Below, piece after piece: positions 19,691 to 34,336 of a stretch of DNA of 64,000 bases; position 1 is the first letter of the stretch; each line of letters begins with the position of its first letter. The translations under genes were made by a program, and so were the position numbers. Source of the stretch: Mesorhizobium sp. (GTDB lineage Bacteria > Pseudomonadota > Alphaproteobacteria > Rhizobiales > Rhizobiaceae); assembly GCA_004020545.1 (NCBI GenBank), contig SAQE01000007.1:1-64000 (forward strand), read 5' to 3'. The notes below the pieces were generated by a model, which did not search any database, was not told where the DNA came from, and worked only from the letters and a program-made list of their open reading frames with translations.

Positions 19691-20019
19691 TCCTGAATCG
19701 AAACCTCTATCCGATCGACGAACGCCTCAAGTCTCGCAGGCGAGCAAGGCCGGGCGGGTCCGGGCGGGTCCAGATGTAGTAGGTATCCTAATCATCGCCG
19801 AGCGTGTTTAGCTTGGGTCGCGCAGAAAGGTGGATGGCGTGAGCGCGCTGAGATGGATCGCCATTTGGACTAAACGACGGGACGGCTGACTGGTATGCGC
19901 GTTCAATTGATCTGGCGCCTTAAATGCAGGAAGGCTTCGCGGCCGGTACGAGGCGCATCCCTCCTCCGAAGCAGCACGCCCAAGTATCATCACAAGCCCC
20001 GAGCGCTCGCGTTCGGCGA

Positions 20020-20035
20020 TGTCCAATTTCCGACA
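20020..20035 (+). promoter_or_regulatory. NifA-type upstream activator site
   Basis: TGTCCAATTTCCGACA fits TGT-N10-ACA. It is 52 bases before the sigma-54 motif at 20088, somewhat closer than usual. The same site is kept in the second repeat copy. Confidence 0.6.
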
Positions 20036-20087
20036 ATGTCGGAATACAGTCAGATCTGCTGGATTGACTTTAAATGGTTTTCTCATT

Positions 20088-20102
20088 TGGCACAGCGCAT
20101 GC
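20088..20102 (+). promoter_or_regulatory. Sigma-54 promoter, copy 1
   Basis: TGGCACAGCGCATGC has TGGCAC and GC at the right spacing (A instead of T at the first base of the -12 element). Confidence 0.6.
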
Positions 20103-20372
20103 TGGTTATCCGCAAACACGTGACCGACCAACAAGAAGTCGCATGATCACCTCACCAAAACATACAGCCGCGGAACAATCACTTGGCCCGAACTTGCTTA
20201 TCGCCCTCCCCGTCACCACAACCGGAGCCATCCATGTCTGACGGGCTGCCCAGGATACCTACTGCGACCGCGCTTGCCCGGTGACGACCGCTCCGGCTCC
20301 GCCCGTTACCGACGAGGCAAAGTGACGGATTTCCTGCTTTTCAACGACATGGAGGTGGTTGTCATTCCCGCT

Positions 20373-20554
20373 GGGGGACAGACTCGGCCTGTTCAAGGCA
20401 TTGCGCGAAGGCGGCAAGATGACGGCCACCCGTGCGCGAACTCAAGGAGCGCAGCCTGTATCGTGTATCAGGCAAATAGGCCGTGGGTCAGTGACCTTGA
20501 CACAGGGGACATGCGCAAGGTCCTGAAGTTTGATGTAGCGATAGAAGGGTGCCA
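20373..20554 (+). pseudogene. Methyltransferase and phage-protein fragments
   Basis: Directly after the M16-like fragment, LGDRLGLFKALREGGKMTAT reads like the N-terminal winged-helix part of a SAM-dependent methyltransferase, probably the same one whose later part survives at 38425-39243. From about 20432 the sequence changes to LKERSLYRVSGK, a stop, then SDLDTGDMRKVLKFDVAIEG, which resembles the end of a phage tail-type protein. Both are truncated. Confidence 0.45.
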
Positions 20555-21001
20555 ATGACAACAATAGCTTACAGGAACGGAACCATGGCTGGCGACGGCC
20601 GAGCCTTGGGTTTTGACTCAGTATCCGTCGGTGAGAAAACGAAGGTGTTTCGCTTATGCGACGGCACACTCATCGGCGTTTCCTCTTCGTCCTTGGGTAT
20701 TCCAAAGGCCGTTCGAGACTGGGTTGAGAAGGGCATGGATGTTTCTGATATTCCTGTGCCGCGCAACGACGACAATTTTGAATTTGAGGCGCTGATAGTG
20801 CGCAAAAATGGGGAAGCCGTATTGTTGGACGGCAATTGGATGCCAAGTGATCCCGTGAAAGGTGAATATTATGCCATCGGGAGCGGCAAGCAGTATGCTT
20901 TGGCCGCGCTGGTTTTGGGCAAGTCAGCTAAGGAAAGCGTCGAAGTTGCCGCGAAACTCGACGTTTGGACTGGTGGCACAGTCACTGCCATAACTCACTA
21001 A
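20555..21001 (+). CDS. Ntn-hydrolase (proteasome-beta-like) protein, phage type
   Basis: The 148-residue protein starts MTTIAYRNGTMAGDGRALGF. A threonine right after the initiator methionine and the AxDGR pattern are typical of HslV/20S-proteasome-like Ntn hydrolases found in prophages and gene transfer regions. YAIGSGKQYALAALVLGKSA is the usual helix motif before the end. The length is about that of HslV-like phage homologues. It is intact but stands alone, with a truncated phage-like frame just upstream (overlapping ATGA) and a hairpin directly after it. The substrate is unknown. Confidence 0.75.
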   Translation: MTTIAYRNGTMAGDGRALGFDSVSVGEKTKVFRLCDGTLIGVSSSSLGIPKAVRDWVEKGMDVSDIPVPRNDDNFEFEALIVRKNGEAVLLDGNWMPSDPVKGEYYAIGSGKQYALAALVLGKSAKESVEVAAKLDVWTGGTVTAITH

Positions 21002-21002
21002 A

Positions 21003-21018
21003 CCCGCCTTTCGGCGGG
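21003..21018 (+). terminator. Hairpin terminator after the Ntn-hydrolase gene
   Basis: CCCGCC-TTTC-GGCGGG forms a tight six-base-pair stem right after the stop codon. There is no T-run, so termination efficiency is uncertain. Confidence 0.55.
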
Positions 21019-21162
21019 AGTGTGACAGTGCGAGCGTGGAAGTAGGGCGCCACCCCGGGGCACGTCGAGCCCTGTCATCTGCTTGCGTTGTTGGACATGT
21101 GAGCTGGTCCATAAGCGCGCGAAAGCGTCCAGTTGTGGCCAAAAGCACGATTTGCGACAGAA

Positions 21163-21270
21163 CCGGCCCGCTTCTATGAGTATGGGCCGCTTTTTGCGGC
21201 CAGCGTGCTTGCCATCCTGCCGCCAGTGGCCGTCGCCTTCTTCTTCCAAGGTTACCTCGTCATGAAGTAG
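21163..21270 (+). pseudogene. ABC sugar permease C-terminal fragment
   Basis: The plus-strand frame EYGPLFAASVLAILPPVAVA followed by [10 protein letters not shown] and a stop resembles the last membrane helix and end of carbohydrate ABC permeases. It has no upstream part and abuts the SCO-like fragment on the other strand. Confidence 0.45.
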
Positions 21271-21488
21271 AGCACCACGATCTTGTCGGAGAAATCGGAA
21301 AGGCGGACGGCCCTTCCGTCCGCGTCGGCCAGTTCGAAAGGCGGCGCGGCCTGCTCGTCGATCGCCTGGAAGAACCTCTCCGCGCTGTCCCTCATCTTGT
21401 CGAGATCGGCGCCCGGATGGTGGGCCAGCGCGGAGGTCGCGAGGATCAGCGCCAGAAATTGAATCGCAAGCGACGGTTTCGCTTTCAT
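21252..21488 (-). pseudogene. SCO/SenC-like copper chaperone, N-terminal fragment
   Basis: From the ATG at 21488, a signal-peptide-like start ([20 protein letters not shown]) is followed by a region ending [20 protein letters not shown] and VVLYFMTR, the start of a thioredoxin-fold SCO1/SenC protein. The frame stops before the CxxxC copper site, so the gene is truncated at its 3' end. Confidence 0.6.
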
Positions 21489-22034
21489 GGACAATGCATT
21501 CCGGTTGGGGGCGTTCGAGGGCTCCGCGGCTAGGATTGGTCTCACTGTGTCTGCTCCCGCTCCCGGCGGCTCATCTGCCTGATAGGCGCGTTCCCGCTCG
21601 GGCCATGTGCTTTTGATGAAGGCCAGAACGGCCCGGATCTCCTCGTCGGTGAGGACATTCCCGAAGCCCGGCATGTCGCTCTGGTAGCCGCCGCCGACGA
21701 CCGCGGCCGGTCCCGGCGCCGGCATGCGTCCCGAAGGCAGCGGGCTTTCCAATCGCGCTGACCTTCGCCTGGCTAAAACCGTCTTGCCTAGCGCTATCGC
21801 CGCGGCCGGGGCGCCGCCACCGGCCATCCGGTTGGCGAGCCAAGGCAATGTCCAGACCAATCCGAGGCCTGCCGCGGCCACGCATCGATAAGAGGACCGA
21901 CGCCCTTCTCCTTTGCCGCCGCTGGAGAACAGGTACTTGATCAGCGCGGCCGTCCCGAGGACGAGCACGACGACGACAAGCAGCCACACCAGGCCCATGC
22001 CGAACATCATCATGCCGCTCATGCATTCCATCAT
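21489..22034 (-). pseudogene. Small membrane protein and cytochrome c remnant
   Basis: The frame from 22034 starts [20 protein letters not shown], a one-helix Met-rich membrane protein seen in copper loci. It then runs by frameshift into the C-terminal end of a small cytochrome c: [20 protein letters not shown] then [10 protein letters not shown], the usual axial methionine and last helix. No CxxCH heme motif is left in frame. Confidence 0.55.
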
Positions 22035-22043
22035 CGAAGCCTC

Positions 22044-22484
22044 CTATTCCGTGGCGTAGACGCCGCCGGTCCCGTCAGACTTCCGGATTTCGAGAATCTC
22101 GAAGGGCGCTTCCTTCGTGCCACTCATGCCGGGGGAGCCCATCGGCATGCCGGGCAGCGTCATGCCCTTTGATGTCGGGCCGCTCGGTCAAGAGCTTGTT
22201 GACCGTGCCGACCGGCACATGGCCGCTCACCACATAGCCGTCGATGAACGAGAGAAGGCAGCCATCGGCTTCCGGCGGAATGCCCTCTTCGCGGCTCATG
22301 GCGAAAAGGTCGTGCGTCGGCCTTGACGGTGACAGCGAAGCCGTTTCCTGCAAATAGCCGGCATAACCTTCGCAGCAGCCGCATTGCGGGTTCTTGTAGA
22401 GCGTGACGTCCTTTCGCCGGCGAACGCCGGAGCGGCGCCTGACAGGATCGAGGCGAGGACAAGAGCTATCAGGGTATTGGACAT
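22044..22484 (-). pseudogene. DUF411 copper-handling protein, frameshifted
   Basis: The start MSNTLIALVLASILSGAAPA FAG (22484) is a signal peptide. The next segments appear in other frames: VTLYKNPQCGCCEGYAGYLQ (the CxCC metal motif of DUF411), then the ERPDIKG and GMPMGSPGM-like region near the end. At least three frame changes break it. Such proteins accompany copper oxidases. Confidence 0.6.
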
Positions 22485-22489
22485 TTTTG

Positions 22490-24022
22490 CTTCTCCTTCG
22501 GCTTGTGGACTGGTCAGGCGACCGGCCGCCTGGTGTTCGAGAACGTGGCAGTGGAACATCCAATTGCCGGGATTGTCGGCGACGAAGGCGATCTCGACCT
22601 TCTCGCGCGGCGAAACCAGCGCCGTGTCCTGCCATTCGCGACGTGGGGTGGGCTGGCCGTTGCGGGAAATCACCCGGAAGGAATGGCCGTGCAGATGGAT
22701 CGGATCATGCCACGCGGTTGCGTTGGTCGTGGCGATGACGTGGCTCTTATTCCGCAAGAGCGTCAGCCCCGGCTTCATGTCGTGATTGGCCTCGTCGGCG
22801 GCGACGCCGTTGATGAACCAGGCGGTGCCGGAATTCATCGTCCTGCATCATGCGCCCGGACCCATGCTTTCACCCATGTCCTGCGCCACCATCTCGCCCA
22901 TCATGCCGCCGGTGAAGACGACTTCGTTGCGGGACGCTGTATCGAGGTCCGGCTCCGGCAGCGGAATGGTCGGCAGGGTCAGCGGCCAATCAGGCACACG
23001 TGCCCTAAGCGGAGTGTCGGAATAAACAAGATCGACGAGCTCATATTCCAGCCCCTCGTAGAACTGGTCGAAGATCGAAAGCCGGCTGCCCGGCTTGCCC
23101 GTCATGTCGAGGATCAGATCGGTGCGCATTGCGGGACCCAGCACCACCCGCCTCCGGCGCGTGTGGCGTCACCGGCTGGCCGTCGAGCGCGATGACGGCC
23201 GGCCTGAAAACCCGTGAAGTCGGGACTGAAGATGCGTGCATTGGCGGCGTTGATCAGCCGCAGCCGGATGCGCTCGCCCTTTCTGACCGCAAAGGTATCC
23301 GGCACGCGGCCATTGATGGTAACCGTGTTGCCGACGCGGCCATTGTGGTGAATGTCGTGCCGGTTGCCGAAATCCTCGCTGATTGCGCCAGATTTCGTCA
23401 GCCCTCAGTCACCGAGCATCCAGGTCACCTCGCGATCGGCCCGCACCGCCTTCGGTTCCTCGATGATCAGCGGACCATAAAGTCCGCGCCCGACCTGTTC
23501 GAAGCTCCGCTGGTGCGGGTGATACCAGCAGATGCCGACGTCGACGGCGTCGAACTCGTAGACGAAGCGCTCGCCCGCTCCAATCGGCTTCTGCGTGAGG
23601 TGAGGCACGCCATCCATGGCATGTGGCACACGCACGCGATGCCAGTGCACGGTCGTTTTCTCGGCAAGGCCGTTCTCTACCTCGACCCGCACGCGCTCGC
23701 CCTGACGGACCCGGATTTCCGGGCCTGGAACGGGCCTTCGGCGCGCAATCGAGCCCGGTTCACCCGGCCCAATGGCGTCCACTTTGGGGGCGCATGCACT
23801 GCAGACCCGCTGGACCTGATCCGGGAGAGAATGGGCGCGGCGATTGGAATAGCTATGAAAGCGCATCGGACCGTGGAACTGCGCGCGCAGACTTTCGGAG
23901 GAAGGCTCGCTTTTAAGCGTTATCGTGCAACTCTGACCGTTCTTCGCCTTGGCGGGTGCCGCGGAAGAATCCCGGGTTCTGCGAGCGCTCCGAGAACACC
24001 TGCGGTCGATCCTGTACCACAA
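22490..24022 (-). pseudogene. Multicopper oxidase (CopA/CueO-like), frameshifted
   Basis: Pieces in several frames read in order as a periplasmic multicopper oxidase: PGPEIRVRQGERVRVEVENG, TTVHWHRVRVPHAMDGVPHL (copper motif 1, with HWHR where HWHG is usual), CWYHPHQRS (motif 2), a middle domain with RIRLRLINAANARIF, then IHLHGHSFRVIS and MFHCHVLEHQAAG (motifs 3 and 4). Stops and frame changes lie near 23400, 23100 and 22850. It heads a decayed minus-strand copper-resistance block extending to 21252. Confidence 0.75.
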
Positions 24023-25602
24023 TTTCGCGAAGCTCGATGCTCTCTACAAACGATGTCTTGGATTCTCACGCCCTTATTTCAGCACTTCGCTCGCTTGCCC
24101 GACTCGGCCGCGGTCAGCCTTCACCGCCAATTTTATTGGCGCAGCGACGTTCCTATCGGGTCAGGCGAGGCTTCTTGAACCTGCCGCTCTCTCGTTGCCC
24201 TGGCACGATTAATCGTCCTCTCAGTCTCGTCATTGGCGGAGTCGCTCCTGAGGCGCGCGCCGGCGAGTTCGAGGAGCGCGTGGCTATCTCCTCGGTCCAG
24301 CCGGATTCCGCTGCGCGCTCAGCCAATTCCTGGAAGGCCGATTCCAAGGCGAGCTGGCATTGAAGGCCGCGGTCCGGATGGTCGACTGGGCAGCTTGGTT
24401 CCACGATCGCAATGCTTGATCGCTTCATTGCAGGCCATGGGCTCTCGCCCTCTCCTTTTGCCACACGAGGCGCCAGCTCACGTGTTGTTGTTGGCGTGCG
24501 CCCCGGCAACCGCTTTCACCAGCCGCTCCGGCGATCCCGCGCGCTCCAGCTCCGCAAAGAATGATGCGGCGTGACGCTACCCAGCCGGTGCTTCTCGGCC
24601 AATTTGCACACATAGGGATAGTCGACCATGAAATCGGATCGAGGCGAGGCGTTGGACGTTTCAGTCTTGGTCTGAATGCCGCCGCCCACGAGCCGATCGG
24701 CCTTCTCGATGATTTGGCGCACCCTCGTTGTCGACAAGCCATGTTCCTGAGCCAGGTCGGCGAAACTCTTGCCCTTCAGAAAGCCGTCGACCAGGGCTAT
24801 GTTCCTATCGACGGTCGGCTAAATCCCAGCAGGCGCGCAGTTTTCCAGCATCATTCCGTTTGTTCATCCGCTTGTCCGCGCCCCCTGCAAATCCTACCGG
24901 GCCAAATCGGTGCTTGGAAGACCCACTCATGTCATGGCCTCGGGAAAGTACCAGGCCGACGGTCATGTGAATACGAAAGATGCTGGCGATCACCATGATC
25001 GTTGGTGACCGCTGACCTCCCGAATGTCGGCTTCGACGGCACACCGGGAGCTCTCGGCAATGTTGAATAATTCCGTTTGAAGATGGTTGACTTCGTCGTC
25101 GAGGCTCGATCCATCAGGATCGGTATCGACGATTCTATATTTGAGGAACCCAAATTCGTTTGACTCGCGCAATTCGCTGTACGGCGTATCATCGCAAGCG
25201 CGGGATTGCGACATCCTGCGAAGTGCCCACGTTGCTGGAATCGATTTTGCGGAAGTAAAAAGGCCCCGGCGCTGGGTCGGCGCGCAGGGCCTTCAGGCAT
25301 GTACGAGCTACCAGCATGTCCAGTTATGATCGTGCGCTATCATAATGAACAAACGGTGAATGATCGCTATCCGAGGTGCAGGGCGGGCGAGATGGTGGGG
25401 CGGTGGGGGACCTGTACCGCTGCAGCGGGGCCACGAGCAGCGACTCGAGCCATGCGCCACGCTGCAGGACCTCGATTTCGGGCCAAGCCTCGAGCCCGCA
25501 ACTCGCCTTGCTTCTCGGAAATCATAAGGCTTTGTGGGGCGGTTAAGCAGCGCGATATGGCCGCGGCGATACGAAGTTTTCATCTTTACCCTGTTCAGAC
25601 GG
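24023..25602. other. Gene-poor stretch with small remnants
   Basis: No intact gene is seen. At about 24153-24390 (minus) QCQLALESAFQELAERAAES followed by GWTEEIAT is the middle of a small conserved rhizobial hypothetical protein. At about 24600-24830 (minus) a frame without a start reads VDGFLKGKSFADLAQEHGLS then TTRVRQIIEKADRLV, a helix-turn-helix. At 24990-25214 (minus) a 74-residue frame (MSQSRACDDTPYSE) could be a small hypothetical gene. The rest is unassigned. Confidence 0.4.
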
Positions 25603-26532
25603 TCAGGCTGCCTTCGCCGCCGGCTTGGCTGCCTTGACACGGGTTATACTGCGGCGACCGTCGACGCCGATCGGAACGTCACCGTCAACCGTAGCGCGAC
25701 GCACAACCCGGTGCTGGTCGCCATAGTCGTTGACCGCATAATGCTGGGTAGCACGGTTGTCCCAGATAGCGACGTCGCTTACTTGCCAGCGCCACCGCAC
25801 GGTATTTTCCGGGGCAGTGACGTAGGACTGGAACACCTCGTAGAGTTTGGCGGAATCGCTCTTGGAAAGGCCGACGAGGCGCTGCACGAAATTGCCGAGC
25901 AGCAGCGACTTCTCCCCGGTTTCGGGATGGACGCGCACGACCGGATGCTCGGTCTCGTAGATCGTCGATGTGAAGACTTCCTCGAAGTGCCTCTTCTCTT
26001 CGGCTGTGGCGCGCGGGCGCACGGCTGCGTAGTCGTAGGCATTGCTATGAATAGCCCACAGATTGTCCGCCAATATTTTGAGCGGCGCCGGCAGATTCTC
26101 GTACGCGGCGTGCGTGTTGGACCAGATCGTGTCGCCCCCCGCCGCCGGAATGACGACGCCACGTAGGACCGAGAATTTCGGATAGGCATCGACGAAAGTC
26201 ACATCGGTATGCCACTGGTCTGCCCTGCCACCGCCACGGCCGGAATCGAGATTGAGGATTGAGGCCGTGCCGGCTGCCGGCCCCTGCGTGGGATGAGGTA
26301 CAAGGTTACCCAGACGCCGCGCGAACAATTCCTGCTCCGCATCGTCGAGGTGCTCCTGGCCGCGGAAGAAGATCACCTTGTGTTTTAGAAGAAGCTGGTT
26401 GATGGCTGCTATCGCTGCGTCCGAAAGGTCTCCGCCAAGGCGAACGCCTCTGATTTCAGCTCCGACACGGCTGGTCAGCGGTACAACGTCGGAGTCAAGA
26501 ATGGTCCGGTTGACAAGGACTGGATTGCTCAT
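25603..26532 (-). CDS. TauD-like 2-oxoglutarate-dependent dioxygenase
   Basis: The 309-residue protein belongs to the taurine/alkylsulfatase dioxygenase group, which release sulfite or sulfate from organosulfur compounds using Fe(II) and 2-oxoglutarate. It has [15 protein letters not shown], the iron-binding WHTDVTF (HxD), [16 protein letters not shown], and the distal histidine with the oxoglutarate-binding arginine in [12 protein letters not shown] to HRVVRRATV. The start MSNPVLVN at 26532 follows GGAGAACCC; the long upstream extension to 26859 is unconserved. The end is Ala/Lys rich (AAKPAAKAA). It stands alone, 13 kb from the sulfone operon. The true substrate is unknown. Confidence 0.85.
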   Translation of the reverse strand: MSNPVLVNRTILDSDVVPLTSRVGAEIRGVRLGGDLSDAAIAAINQLLLKHKVIFFRGQEHLDDAEQELFARRLGNLVPHPTQGPAAGTASILNLDSGRGGGRADQWHTDVTFVDAYPKFSVLRGVVIPAAGGDTIWSNTHAAYENLPAPLKILADNLWAIHSNAYDYAAVRPRATAEEKRHFEEVFTSTIYETEHPVVRVHPETGEKSLLLGNFVQRLVGLSKSDSAKLYEVFQSYVTAPENTVRWRWQVSDVAIWDNRATQHYAVNDYGDQHRVVRRATVDGDVPIGVDGRRSITRVKAAKPAAKAA

Positions 26533-27143
26533 GGGTTCTCCTGTTTGATCTTGAAAGGGATAGCAAGTCACATCCGGCCAGCGGATGTCCGCGCTGCGTT
26601 GAAAAGTCTCATCGCTAGTCGACAGAGCTATCGAACAGGATAATTGACGTAAACTATAGAAAGAATGTTCTAATTTAAACTGGCTCGACGAAAGAGCAGT
26701 CTCCGTTGCTCCGGTCTCGGTGTTGAGTTCTCTAAGGCTGCGCCACACCTTGGTCCCCACGCCGGCATATGATCTCATTGTGCAGCCCCGTGCTCGCACG
26801 CCCCGTACTGGCGAAACTAATTGCAAGCTGCTGCAACACGCCCCCCTGGCGGCCTGCACCGAAACGACGACAGGGGTGCATCTGATTAGCCGTGAACCCA
26901 GGTCTCAAAAACCATCCGGCGTGACGAGCGGACGCACCGCACGTGTGACACCCGCCTTGTGGGGCAGGGTTGCCTTTCTCAATCCCGGCGTTGGTCGACG
27001 TCCCAATGAGCAGCAAGCTATTATCGGCCGCCGAATCTTAGTGGCTTCGTCGAGAGCCTCAATCAACCAAGCGGCGAAAGCCTCGCTAGAGTCTCGCCCG
27101 CCTGTCGCTATGAAGCAGTTGCAGGCAGCGCTGCTTCAGGCGC
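26533..27143. other. No gene seen upstream of tauD
   Basis: Frames here are short and unrecognised. The right part may once have belonged to the gene at 27144. I see no nod box or sigma-54 signal. Confidence 0.4.
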
Positions 27144-27401
27144 ATGAACTCGCCCGATGCAATGATTTCCGTTGCCCTGGGTCTTTCGAAGGGCACTGTT
27201 TCGATTCCCTTCTTCTTCGGCGCGCGGCTTGATGCCGACATACGGTTTCTTGACCTGCCGCCTGAACGGCTGCCGAAGCGGGTGCCCCGCCAGCGACCCC
27301 GACAATCCACTGTTCCGCAACTGCTGAAGAGCCGACTGCGCTCGCATCCCGATGCTGCGCAACGGCACTATGCCGACATTCTGGAGACCGCAGCCGCATG
27401 A
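27144..27401 (+). CDS. Hypothetical protein before the cysteine synthase fragment
   Basis: An 85-residue frame starts MNSPDAMISVALGLSKGTVS and ends HYADILETAAA. It overlaps the next start by four bases (ATGA), as in a translationally coupled pair. I do not recognise a domain. The tail looks like the end of a larger enzyme, so the gene may itself be truncated at its 5' end. Confidence 0.35.
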   Translation: MNSPDAMISVALGLSKGTVSIPFFFGARLDADIRFLDLPPERLPKRVPRQRPRQSTVPQLLKSRLRSHPDAAQRHYADILETAAA

Positions 27402-27727
27402 GCCTCGAGATGTTCCGCCGACCGTCGACAAAGGCGTCCTCTCGCCTGCGTCCGCCATTTGCGTCAGTGCTCGATCTGATTGGGGAGACGCCGGTCGTCG
27501 AACTGAAGAGCTTCGATACCGGCAGGTGTCGTCTCTTCGTCAAGCTCGAAAGCCAGAATCCCGGCGGATCGATCAAGGATCGCATTGCGTTGTCGATGAT
27601 CGTTAATGCCGAACAGCGTGGCCAGCTCGCGCGGGGCGGTACAATCATCGAAGCGACCGCTGGCAACACAGGGCTCGGCCTGACCTTCTGGCGGCACGAA
27701 GCGCGTGATCGCGTGTCCAAAAGCTGA
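27398..27727 (+). pseudogene. PLP-dependent cysteine synthase-like, truncated
   Basis: The N-terminal 95 or so residues match the cysteine synthase family: LIGETPVVELKSF, KLESQNPGGSIKDRIALSMI with the PLP lysine, and IIEATAGNTGLGL for the phosphate-binding loop. After that the frame turns to unrelated sequence and stops at 110 residues, where about 300 are usual. It resembles the cysteine-synthase homologues found in rhizobial symbiotic regions. Confidence 0.75.
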
Positions 27728-27741
27728 CAGCGTCAGACAAA

Positions 27742-27757
27742 TGTCAGGTTCATTACA
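27742..27757 (+). promoter_or_regulatory. NifA-type upstream activator site
   Basis: TGTCAGGTTCATTACA fits TGT-N10-ACA. It lies 65 bases before a possible sigma-54 promoter and 171 bases before the start of the TlpA-like gene. Confidence 0.5.
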
Positions 27758-27821
27758 ACCAACATCTGGGCACTGTCGAGGTTTTTCGAAGCAATGGGCG
27801 CTAACTGCGCGCTGAGCGCGT

Positions 27822-27836
27822 TGGCATGGTTTTTGA
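27822..27836 (+). promoter_or_regulatory. Possible sigma-54 promoter of the TlpA-like gene
   Basis: TGGCATGGTTTTTGA matches TGGCAC-N5-TTGC except T at the sixth base and A at the last. The -12 GC is therefore not conserved, which weakens the call. Confidence 0.35.
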
Positions 27837-27927
27837 GACTGAGTGACTGTGACTGCACTCAATGGGGCAAGACGAGCGATCCGCTCCTCCCTGAACCCGT
27901 GTGCCGTCTCTGAGAGGAAACCAGCTC

Positions 27928-29088
27928 GTGCAGAAACCTTTGGAAATAGCTTTGGACCGCAACGTGGTATTGCAGATGGAGTCCCCGGCTCCTTCGATTA
28001 AAGTCGAGAACTGGCTGCGTGGCGAGCCCCTCACCAGCTTTGAGCCCGGCAAAGTGTGCATAGTCGAATTTTGGGCAACTTGGTGCGGCCCATGTGTGGA
28101 CGGGATGCCCCATCTGATCCAGCTGCAGGAGAAATACAAGGACAACGGCGTTGAGATCGTCGGAGTCGCGGCTTCTGAAGACGCTCCAACGGCCGACGAG
28201 GCCCGAAGCACGTTGGACGCTTGGTTGACCGAAAAATTCCCGAATCTGAACTATCGGATCGCATTCGACTCCACAGGCGAAATGGACAAGCTTTGGATGG
28301 AGCCCAGCTTTTCTTACGGGGTCCCGACCTCGTTCGTGGTCGACCGAGACGGCCACATCGCCTTTATCGGTCATCCGACGCAACTCGATGAGGTTTTGCC
28401 GAAGGTGCTTAACGGCAGCTGGCGCATCAGCGATCAGGCAAAATCCGCCGATACGGAGCGGATTGCGGAAGGCGAAACCATAGCGCGCGAACAAGCGCTG
28501 ACCAAGCCCATATACGACAAACTTCGGCCGGCAATGGAGGCCGAGGATTGGAAGACGGCGCTCTCGGCGATTGAAGAAGGCCTCGCATTGATACCGGACA
28601 AACTCAACTTCCGCGTGAGTCATGTCAATCTGTTGCTTCACAGAATGCGCGACATGCAGGCCGGCTTGCCCGTAATGCGCCAATTCGTTCGCGACGCGAT
28701 CGACAGAAAGTCCGAGGGATGGATGTATTGGGCGCTATACCAACTCTTCGCGCCGGGCTTTGATTATTCCGGCTTTCCGTCTGCTGAGCGCTTCGCGATG
28801 GGCGAAGAGCTGTCCAAACACATCGTGGCACTGCCGCAAGGCGGCGGCTCTAAGTTCCTGTCTTATCCGGTGGTCGCTCAGTACTATCATGAGAGCGGCA
28901 ACAAAGATCGCGCCATCGAGTTGGTCGAGCAGACACTGAAAGCGCTGGAGGGTCCGGAGCCTATCTCGGACGACCTGAAACAGCACCTTCTACCCGAGTT
29001 GCTGCAGGCTCTGGCCAACTACAAGGGTGAGAAGGTTTGTTACGGCGCTCTCTGTGTGGCTCCGCAAGAGGATTCTCCCAAAAGGTGA
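27928..29088 (+). CDS. TlpA-like thioredoxin-fold protein with helical repeats
   Basis: The 386-residue protein has a thioredoxin domain (about residues 20-160) with the redox motif FWATWCGPCVDGMPHL and the cis-proline region YGVPTSFVVDRDGHIAF. The rest (about 190-380) is helical and looks like degenerate TPR repeats. No clear signal peptide is seen, so a cytoplasmic location is more likely than the periplasm typical of TlpA. GTG at 27928 is chosen because GAGAGGAAA precedes it; an in-frame GTG at 27901 is possible. The NifA-type site upstream suggests expression in nodules. The target protein is unknown. Confidence 0.75.
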   Translation: MQKPLEIALDRNVVLQMESPAPSIKVENWLRGEPLTSFEPGKVCIVEFWATWCGPCVDGMPHLIQLQEKYKDNGVEIVGVAASEDAPTADEARSTLDAWLTEKFPNLNYRIAFDSTGEMDKLWMEPSFSYGVPTSFVVDRDGHIAFIGHPTQLDEVLPKVLNGSWRISDQAKSADTERIAEGETIAREQALTKPIYDKLRPAMEAEDWKTALSAIEEGLALIPDKLNFRVSHVNLLLHRMRDMQAGLPVMRQFVRDAIDRKSEGWMYWALYQLFAPGFDYSGFPSAERFAMGEELSKHIVALPQGGGSKFLSYPVVAQYYHESGNKDRAIELVEQTLKALEGPEPISDDLKQHLLPELLQALANYKGEKVCYGALCVAPQEDSPKR

Positions 29089-29206
29089 AAGGGGCGGCCA
29101 AGGAGGAAACCAAAGAGGGGCGAATGGCTTACTGGCCAATTCGTCCATTTCCCTGACGTGGATGTACAAATAGGTCGGCCCAGGCGTCCAGCCCAGCCTC
29201 GCCGTT

Positions 29207-29276
29207 ACCGCAAACACGTGACCGAGCAAGGAGAAGACGTGCCTGATCAACTCACCAAAACATACTGCCGCTAAGG
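29207..29276 (+). repeat. Third, partial copy of the NifA/sigma-54 cassette
   Basis: CCGCAAACACGTGACCGA followed by a stretch with CTCACCAAAACATAC matches 20110-20175 and 38152-38215, which lie just downstream of the sigma-54 motif in the full copies. The NifA site and promoter themselves are missing here. Confidence 0.6.
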
Positions 29277-29444
29277 GTCTCCCGGACCCGTCAAAGATGG
29301 CACTGGAGTAAGGCTGGCAACATGAAGAAGGTTACTCAGCCAGCTCGGCGCTGCCCACCGATCCACCTGCGCCCACAGGCGGGGAAGACGGGGGACGCAG
29401 CCGACCGCCTGTCTCTGCGCCAGGCAAGAACGGAGGACAGGACG

Positions 29445-34193
<4,749 letters not shown>

Positions 34194-34336
34194 GTATTGG
34201 GATTGCCGGGAAGCCAAGCTTCCCGGGCGACGCCTTCATCAACAATCCTGGCCTCGGACTGAAGGTTGCCATGGCTGCCTTATGAGGTTAACGGGTGCGT
34301 CGTCGAGCGCGCCATCTGGACAGCAGGGACTGGACT

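Larger units (their letters stand above)
19930..20372 (+). repeat. NifA/sigma-54 promoter cassette with M16 peptidase 5' fragment, copy 1
   Basis: About 440 bases are close to 90 percent identical by eye to 37976-38417. The cassette contains a NifA site, a sigma-54 promoter, about 200 bases of leader and the start of a reading frame. In copy 2 that frame reads TTTPAPPVTDEGNVTDFLL then NGMEVAVIP, the conserved N-terminus of M16 zinc peptidases. Here a one-base loss after GACGAGG breaks the frame. The peptidase catalytic region is absent. Confidence 0.75.

Noticed and set aside
20024-20041. TTCCGACAATGTCGGAA palindrome in the promoter cassette as an extra operator
   Set aside because: It overlaps the NifA site and is only partly kept in copy 2 (CCGACAATGTCGG remains); no known regulator is matched, so it is not listed as a feature.
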